Part shown: positions 39,626 through 44,106 of the stretch, piece after piece
How positions within the stretch are numbered: position 1 is the stretch's first letter
Layout of the letters: the number at the start of each line of letters is the position of its first letter
Virus record (IMG/VR): IMGVR_UViG_3300032053_000154
Coordinates: 1-44,106 of that record
Direction: 5' to 3' (one strand)
Source: a virus
DNA length: 44,106 bases
The notes under the pieces: generated by a model
The model's input: only the letters and a program-made list of their open reading frames with translations
The model's database searches: none
Told to the model about the DNA's origin: nothing
Made by a program: the position numbers and the translations under genes

Positions 39626-40744
39626 GTGCCTGAATTATGTGGAGATTGTACGAATCCAACTTTTTGTCAAGATTGTAGAAAGGATCGAGTAGTCGTAACT
39701 ACTCCGATTACCCGCGCTTTTGACGTGAAAAGTGCCGATGGCACCATTCGTCATATCATCGTGGGTTACGGCGTTCTTTTGAACGAACTTGATAGTTTTG
39801 GAACTGCGTTGTCGCGGGAACTTGTCGAAGGTTCTATTCCTCTCCTTCGCAAGTATCCCGCTGTGCGCTATATGCATCACGAACCTTTCGGTCGCATAGT
39901 TTTCGATGAAATAATCGAAGGGTTTCACACGCAACTTGATGATAACGGATTTTTTGTTGTTGCCGAGATTGGCGCTAATTTTGAGAAAGAATTCAGTCTC
40001 ATACGAAGTGGCGGATGGGGTTTCTCGTGGGGAATGTTTCCGACCGCGCCACCCGTTCAAAAGGAAGTGGGCGGCAAAACAGGCCAAGTTTACGAGAAGG
40101 GACGTGTTTACGAGATTTCCGTCGTGGACGTTCCCTCGCAACCTAACGCCAGTATCACGGTCATAAGGGGGAAAATGACAATGAGTGAAACAGAAAAAGG
40201 AAAAACATACACTAAAGAAGAGTTCGACAAACAACTACTTGAAGCAGAGAAACGAATTACTGACAACATAACTCGAACGTTCAATGCGAAGAATTCTGCT
40301 ACGGGTTTTGACACTTCTATTAAAGAGATGGAGCAACGGCTTCAGCTTTTTGTGGAACGAAAACTTGCGGAGCAGACGCCAGAAAAAAGTCGTGTCGATC
40401 ACACTTTTGAAGGCGTGAACACGAAGTTGTCTGAAATGGATCAAAGAATCGTGAAGCTGAAGGGAATCGAGAAACAGATGAAAACCGTCGGCGAGGACAC
40501 TAAAGCGTTGTCTCTAAAGATCGCTGTTTATGAGAAGCAGCGTGAAACTCTCGTGAATACCGTCACTGAGACGGTTGAGAAAACTTTGGGGCAATCGTTG
40601 GGCGCGCTCAATGAAAGAGTTGCGGCCATAGAAAATTCGCCTGATCTCCATAGTCCCGCAACGTTGGCCGAAAACGAATCAGTTAACAGGGGGATGGGAT
40701 TCATAGCGATGGTTGAAGCCGCTAGGAAGGGGACTCCGCAATGA
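39626..40744 (+). CDS. Capsid maturation protease with scaffold domain
   Basis: 372 residues. The N-terminus has a Cys cluster (LCGDCTNPTFCQDCRKDR). The protease domain (~20-180) shows YMHHEPFGR with the His, GGWGFSWGMFP with the Ser, and VYEISVVDVPSQPNASI with the Asp, as in S78-type prohead proteases. From ~190 to the end the protein is coiled-coil (KTYTKEEFDKQLLEAEKR, VNTKLSEMDQRIVKLKG), acting as scaffold. The protease clears the scaffold during head maturation. A fused protease-scaffold is normal; a zinc-type N-terminus is less so. GTG start; the GAGG site is about 11 bases upstream. It overlaps the capsid gene by 4 bases. Confidence 0.85.
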   Translation: MPELCGDCTNPTFCQDCRKDRVVVTTPITRAFDVKSADGTIRHIIVGYGVLLNELDSFGTALSRELVEGSIPLLRKYPAVRYMHHEPFGRIVFDEIIEGFHTQLDDNGFFVVAEIGANFEKEFSLIRSGGWGFSWGMFPTAPPVQKEVGGKTGQVYEKGRVYEISVVDVPSQPNASITVIRGKMTMSETEKGKTYTKEEFDKQLLEAEKRITDNITRTFNAKNSATGFDTSIKEMEQRLQLFVERKLAEQTPEKSRVDHTFEGVNTKLSEMDQRIVKLKGIEKQMKTVGEDTKALSLKIAVYEKQRETLVNTVTETVEKTLGQSLGALNERVAAIENSPDLHSPATLAENESVNRGMGFIAMVEAARKGTPQ

Positions 40745-41835
40745 GAGGCTTCGGACTAGAGGAAGAGTTCAAACCGCGACGTATTCAACTGGACTACTCG
40801 AAGCTTCTGGTTGATCCTGACGACCCGTGGAAGAGTGAACCCGATCCTTTCATAAAACGGTTCAACGGTAAAACCTATTATGATCCGTGGGTTGGCATCG
40901 ACTATACGCCGAACGGCTGGCTCAAGAATAATCGTGCCGTTGAAAGGGCGATTTGGGCTTACGCTTCATCCTCGCAGACGGTTCCGACTATACTACCCAC
41001 CTTCCTTGATCCGACGTTTACATACGCTGTTCCGACTGATGCTCCCCTCTACGCAGCGTTGCCCCGTAAGGCTTCGTTGGGTGCGATGGAAAGCTACACT
41101 AGGATCACCGCTTTAGGTTCACCATCCGGCACTGGATACTGGAAGACTGAGACGGAAGCTGTTGATCCCGTGGCGCCTACTGTGGCTCGCGTTAACGGCC
41201 AAAAAGTTATCGCTGAGACTTGGGGTGGCGTAACTGGTTTTCAACGTGCTGCCGCTGAAGGATTCAAGGATATGCTTGAAGAGGCTCATCGGGAACGGTT
41301 AACCGGACTCCTGACGGACGGCCTCGAAGATGGATGCTTGAACGGTGCGGGAAGCACTATTTACAACGCTGGATTGTTGACGACTCAAGGCACTACGAAC
41401 AGAGTGGCGGGTGGTTCTGCTGCTCCGACGCTTGCTGAAATCCAAGAAGTCATTCGAACAGTGTGGACAGCGGGTGGAGACTTGGAATCATACGGTTTCG
41501 CTGTGACTGATCCGACGAACTACGACTATGTGAAGAACCTCGTCAGCGAATACTTAGGCTACGTGAACGTTGAGAACTATGATTTGCCGTGGGGACTCAA
41601 GACGTTTTCGGTTCAAGGAATTCCGTTCTTGAAGAGTCGCAAGATGCCGACTGGAGCGAACGTGAAGAAAATCCTGTTCGTGGATAGACGTTACGCTTAC
41701 AACGCCATCCTGACGGATGTGACAACTGAACTTTACGGTAAGATCAAAGACGAACAAAACTTTGCGATCAAGTGGTATGGTCGAACGATAAATCGGGCGC
41801 CTGAATTCTGCGGCGTCATAGACGCCCTCGCATAG
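40741..41835 (+). CDS. Major capsid protein, HK97 fold
   Basis: 364 residues. The first ~90 residues are polar and may act as arm or delta region. LPTFLDPTFTYAVPTDAPLY and then GSPSGTGYWKTETEAVDPVA (E-loop/P-domain area), a long helix (AAAEGFKDMLEEAHRERL) and A-domain strands (LKTFSVQGIPFLKSRKMP) with the end FAIKWYGRTINRAPEFCGVI match HK97-type capsids. It overlaps the protease gene by 4 bases and is followed by a structured intergenic region. Expected to be the most expressed virion protein. Confidence 0.85.
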   Translation: MRGFGLEEEFKPRRIQLDYSKLLVDPDDPWKSEPDPFIKRFNGKTYYDPWVGIDYTPNGWLKNNRAVERAIWAYASSSQTVPTILPTFLDPTFTYAVPTDAPLYAALPRKASLGAMESYTRITALGSPSGTGYWKTETEAVDPVAPTVARVNGQKVIAETWGGVTGFQRAAAEGFKDMLEEAHRERLTGLLTDGLEDGCLNGAGSTIYNAGLLTTQGTTNRVAGGSAAPTLAEIQEVIRTVWTAGGDLESYGFAVTDPTNYDYVKNLVSEYLGYVNVENYDLPWGLKTFSVQGIPFLKSRKMPTGANVKKILFVDRRYAYNAILTDVTTELYGKIKDEQNFAIKWYGRTINRAPEFCGVIDALA

Positions 41836-41927
41836 CGGCGGATCACCGTTATGGGAGCGCTCACATCCTTAACCCATCTTTTAAGTTGGGTAAACGTGAT
41901 CCAAAAACCCTCTAAGGGGGAAACAGA
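41836..41927 (+). other. Structured RNA candidate after the capsid gene
   Basis: GGATCACCGTT (41840-41850) pairs with AACGTGATCC (41893-41902) with one bulge. Inside, CCCAT (41873-41877) can pair with ATGGG (41851-41855), or ACCCA (41872-41876) with TGGGT (41887-41891); the two are exclusive. A GAGCGCTC palindrome (41855-41862) is also enclosed. It may be a transcript end, a processing site or a switch between capsid and downstream genes. Confidence 0.45.
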
Positions 41928-42263
41928 GTGATAAAACCTGAACAAGTAGTTAAAAGCGACAATCCGATCAGCAACGGGAACAGCACCATTTTCTGCGGGC
42001 AATGGTATCCATACGTTGTCGCCCACATTAAGGGCATCAGCGTTGGTGCCGCCGCGACGATCACCGTGGAACTTCAAGGTTCAATGGTGGCGACGACAGG
42101 GTTCATAACGATTGCTTCGGAAGTCATCAGTGTTGGAACTGGTGCCGTAGTTAAAATCGTGAAACCAACGAGTGAATGGTGGCTGTACTATCGGCTCAAG
42201 ATTTCGACGAGTGACGGTACGAGCTACATAACCGACGCCTACATTGGGGCGGGGGGCGCTTAG
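41928..42263 (+). CDS. Possible capsid decoration protein A
   Basis: 111 residues, beta-rich: FCGQWYPYVVAHIKGISVG, TITVELQGSMVATTGF, WWLYYRLKISTSDGTSYITD, ending AYIGAGG. It resembles the protein at 42401 in the order ITVELQG / LKIST..TSYITDAYIG. GTG start with GGGGGAAACAGA before it. Position after the capsid and the sandwich-like pattern suggest a head decoration or head-fibre protein. Confidence 0.6.
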   Translation: MIKPEQVVKSDNPISNGNSTIFCGQWYPYVVAHIKGISVGAAATITVELQGSMVATTGFITIASEVISVGTGAVVKIVKPTSEWWLYYRLKISTSDGTSYITDAYIGAGGA

Positions 42264-42264
42264 A

Positions 42265-42441
42265 ATGGTTCTTGAATCGTTCAAAGTTGAAGTGCAGCGA
42301 CGCTTCACAGTGTTAGCTTCCGCCTTTCAAGACTATCAGGCGGCAACGATGGCCGCTTTGAATGAAGCTGAAGCACTATTGGCGATAAACAAAAAGGAGA
42401 GTGAAAAGAACGATAAGAAGCATACAAGTGTTCACGACTAA
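42265..42441 (+). CDS. Small helical protein between decoration candidates
   Basis: 58 residues from ATG 42265, which lies right after the previous stop: LESFKVEVQRRFTVLASAFQ, then YQAATMAALNEAEALLAINK and a lysine-rich end. Its end overlaps the next frame by 41 bases. A short coiled coil; not recognised. Confidence 0.55.
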   Translation: MVLESFKVEVQRRFTVLASAFQDYQAATMAALNEAEALLAINKKESEKNDKKHTSVHD

Positions 42442-42754
42442 GACTGGCACCGGAGAATCGACTGAGGTTCAAGCGCATCAACTCTACAAAGGGCAACGTG
42501 TTCGTCTTCCAGTGATGGCCAAATACGTTATGACTGTCGGTGGGACGCCGACGATAACCCTCGCACTTCAAGGATTACGTTTGGCGGACAACACATGGAT
42601 CGAGTTGGCTGCTGCAACGAAAACCGTAGCTGGAACCTACTACTTAACGAGTGGAGTTCCAAAGAAGTGCCACCGCTACCGATTAAGCATTAGTGCCAAC
42701 ACTAACGTTACCGTCACATCCGCTCACATAGGCGTTGGGATGGTGCAAAACTAG
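42401..42754 (+). CDS. Possible capsid decoration protein B
   Basis: 117 residues, beta-rich: SIQVFTTKTGTGESTEVQA, TPTITLALQGLRLADNTW, HRYRLSISANTNVTVTSAHIG. It shares the order and ending of the protein at 41928, so the two look like diverged duplicates. GTG 42401 is the listed start, but its GGAG is only a few bases away; a start slightly downstream (e.g. GTG 42430) is possible. Probably a second decoration or neck-whisker component. Confidence 0.6.
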   Translation: MKRTIRSIQVFTTKTGTGESTEVQAHQLYKGQRVRLPVMAKYVMTVGGTPTITLALQGLRLADNTWIELAAATKTVAGTYYLTSGVPKKCHRYRLSISANTNVTVTSAHIGVGMVQN

Positions 42755-43015
42755 ATGTCTTCTCTCATGTGGATCGAGAAGCATCAACAACGCATTAGGG
42801 CCGTCCTCGAAGCCATCGAAAAGAAGGGCGCCCAACGACATAGGGAACTCATAAACGTGTGGATGCAGAACGGCGGAAACGGCGTTTCTTTCAACCAGTC
42901 GCTCTCTTTCTTGAAACGTAAAGGCTTCTTGGTGAAGCAGGATTTGGAACACAAACAGTCCCCGTATAAGTTGACGGATCAAGGTCGCAAATATTTGGAA
43001 GGATTGAAAGCATGA
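42755..43015 (+). CDS. Winged-helix DNA-binding protein
   Basis: 86 residues: IRAVLEAIEKKGAQRHREL, then VSFNQSLSFLKRKGFLVKQ and KQSPYKLTDQGRKYLEGL. Helix-turn-helix followed by a wing ending in YxLTxxGxxYL is typical of archaeal winged-helix regulators. It overlaps the next gene by 4 bases. May regulate the rightward head operon or, by circularity, the integrase. Confidence 0.75.
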   Translation: MSSLMWIEKHQQRIRAVLEAIEKKGAQRHRELINVWMQNGGNGVSFNQSLSFLKRKGFLVKQDLEHKQSPYKLTDQGRKYLEGLKA

Positions 43016-43470
43016 ACAAACTGCAAGAAGCGGCAATTTGGGTTACGGTAGCCCTACTTCTCGTTGGAGCCGTTTTCACGTTGGCCGTCGAAGGCTTCAA
43101 AACCATCGACACTTCAACGTTGCCGAGTGTAATCGCGGATGCGATTATCACGGTGAGAACTGTTTTCAGCGGTGGAGTAATAGCGGTTTTCGTGACTTGG
43201 ATTGCGAACTTGACTGGATACGCATGGAATTGGCTTGACAATAGGTTAGCGCAAGAATCAGCAGCAACAATAATCGATCTTGAATACAAATGGACGAAGC
43301 TTGCGAAGACGTTTACGTACTACTTGGGCGGCAGCATAATTTTCATAGCGCTGTTGCCTGATCCGTGGCGGAACGTTTTCTTGGCGTTCCAATTTGTGAT
43401 CCAGTTGGTTTTGAGCAATCTGAATCGTGTGGCCGCTTTGTTTCAGAAAGCGAAAACAAAGGGGAAGTAA
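43012..43470 (+). CDS. Multi-span membrane protein, possible holin
   Basis: 152 residues with hydrophobic segments AIWVTVALLLVGAVFTLAVE, FSGGVIAVFVTWIANLTG, YYLGGSIIFIALLP and VFLAFQFVIQLVLSN: three to four transmembrane helices, then a basic end (LFQKAKTKGK). Late position after the capsid genes and small size fit a holin-like lysis or egress protein; direct proof is absent. Confidence 0.6.
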   Translation: MNKLQEAAIWVTVALLLVGAVFTLAVEGFKTIDTSTLPSVIADAIITVRTVFSGGVIAVFVTWIANLTGYAWNWLDNRLAQESAATIIDLEYKWTKLAKTFTYYLGGSIIFIALLPDPWRNVFLAFQFVIQLVLSNLNRVAALFQKAKTKGK

Positions 43471-43474
43471 GTTT

Positions 43475-43834
43475 ATGACTGAATCCCCTAACTCCCATCT
43501 TTTTATGGAACTTGGAAAGTATAGTCGCGTCATCGTTGACGATCACAATGTTATGTGGCAACTGTTTGAGTTTCCCGAAAGCCTCAACGTTTCGAAGCCC
43601 CGCTTTTGGATGTTTTGGCGGGCGCCCTCGTGCCGCGTTCTCTGCGGCGGAAACTGGAATCGAACTCATCTTGGGTGTCCGTGGTGTCGGCTTCAACGGG
43701 CGTATTTCAACAAGGTTCCACGAAAGATTAAAGTCGTGTGTTATCTTCAATTTCTTAAACCTGATACGGGAAGAATTGTTTCTCGTGTTCGTAGAGTTTT
43801 TCTTTCGGTTGCGGAGACGTTGAGTAATATATGA
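43475..43834 (+). CDS. Unknown protein with Cys motifs
   Basis: 119 residues from ATG 43475 (MTESPNSHLFMELGKYS). RVIVDDHNVMWQLFEFPES, then CRVLCGGNWNRTHLGCPWCR with several Cys that could bind metal, and RKIKVVCYLQFLKPDTGRIV. Competing frames on both strands cover the same DNA; this one follows the membrane-protein stop after four bases and leads into the acidic peptide as ATGA, so it is favoured. Confidence 0.5.
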   Translation: MTESPNSHLFMELGKYSRVIVDDHNVMWQLFEFPESLNVSKPRFWMFWRAPSCRVLCGGNWNRTHLGCPWCRLQRAYFNKVPRKIKVVCYLQFLKPDTGRIVSRVRRVFLSVAETLSNI

Positions 43835-43917
43835 ACGAAGGGGGTGAAAAAGTGATCGAGGAAGAAGAAGATGAGTTTGAAGACACTGATCCAGAAAACG
43901 AAGACTTAGAAGAATAG
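43831..43917 (+). CDS. Possible 28-residue acidic peptide
   Basis: From ATG 43831: MNEGGEKVIEEEEDEFED and on to NEDLEE. GTG 43852 after GGGGGTG is an alternative. Its start overlaps the previous stop as ATGA. Acidic composition could mimic DNA, but it may be untranslated. Confidence 0.35.
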   Translation: MNEGGEKVIEEEEDEFEDTDPENEDLEE

Positions 43918-43928
43918 AATTACATAGT

Positions 43929-43956
43929 TTCCAACTTTTTTCTTTCTTTTTGATTT
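43929..43956 (+). terminator. T-rich transcript end of the rightward head operon
   Basis: CCAACTTTTTTCTTTCTTTT follows the last rightward gene. Archaeal RNA polymerase stops at runs of T without needing a hairpin, so this likely ends the head operon before the integrase promoter. Confidence 0.55.
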
Positions 43957-43979
43957 AACTTATTGTCTAGTTCTTACGC

Positions 43980-44106
43980 ATAAACTTAAATTTACTGCTC
44001 TTTTTAAGGCAATAGTTTAAGTAGTTCTACATCATAGTAATCATAGGAATTGAAATGATAAACGATCCAGTTGAACGTTGGAAGAGTCGTCTCGGCGACA
44101 GCACTT
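43980..44106. repeat. Right copy of 127-base terminal repeat (circular overlap)
   Basis: Identical to 1-127. It repeats the integrase promoter and first ~17 codons, confirming that the molecule closes on itself and that the integrase follows the rightward head operon. Confidence 0.95.

Noticed and set aside
39635-40234. 199-residue leftward frame opposite the protease gene
   Set aside because: It is antisense to a gene with clear protease motifs and has low-complexity composition.
43343-43823. Competing frames (leftward 43343-43750, rightward 43512-43823) over the last gene
   Set aside because: They lack ribosome-binding sites and good start spacing; 43475-43834 is linked by overlap to both sides, though certainty is modest.

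Overview
This window is one complete circular viral genome in linear form. The last 127 bases (43980-44106) repeat the first 127 exactly, so the unit genome is about 43,979 bp. It encodes a tailed double-stranded DNA virus with an HK97-type head (portal, MuF protein, S78-like protease, capsid protein, terminase) and a probably non-contractile tail. Several features point to an archaeal host: a family B DNA polymerase, a primase-polymerase/SF3 helicase, an Hjc-like resolvase, an archaeal-type tyrosine recombinase, TATA-box promoters and a very large secreted N-glycosylation-rich surface protein. The style of that surface protein and of the small fibre genes reminds me of sequences from Bathyarchaeia, but that host assignment is inference only.

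Layout. (1) 76-1215: integrase, rightward. (2) 14411 down to 1212, leftward: a surface beta-helix protein, head-tail connector, neck, tail tube, tail assembly chaperones with a -1 frameshift, tape measure, repeat protein and tail hub, then a small DNA-transaction cassette (Cas4-like nuclease, possible ssDNA-binding protein, ribbon-helix-helix protein) that meets the integrase tail to tail. (3) 14568-27315, rightward, tightly overlapped: DNA polymerase C-terminal fragment, nucleotide-metabolism fusion, resolvase, terminase genes, two DNA methyltransferases, primase-helicase and DNA polymerase N-terminal fragment. (4) 27316-27820: the largest non-coding stretch and best origin candidate. (5) 27821-32800, leftward: small accessory genes, many of them zinc ribbons, plus a membrane-anchored HerA-like ATPase. 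(6) 33032-33366: two small zinc proteins. (7) 39494 down to 33443, leftward: ribbon-helix-helix protein, portal, winged-helix protein, modular fibre genes, His-rich fibre, MuF protein. (8) 39626-43917, rightward: protease/scaffold, major capsid protein, possible decoration proteins, winged-helix protein and membrane protein.

How it works together. The polymerase pieces, primase-helicase, resolvase and nucleotide genes replicate the genome. The two methyltransferases and the ribosyltransferase-like/dNMP-kinase fusion probably modify or protect the DNA. The terminase fills the HK97 head through the portal. The integrase and circular form suggest a temperate life cycle. Promoters at most transcription-unit starts share a motif of the form AATACTATGATTATGA, which suggests common control.

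The most notable observations are: a DNA polymerase B split immediately after catalytic motif C, with the halves about 10 kb apart and in reversed order; a textbook T TTT TTA slippery heptamer joining the two tail chaperone frames; repeated regulatory motifs in the accessory region; a structured RNA candidate after the capsid gene; and numerous very small zinc-ribbon genes.
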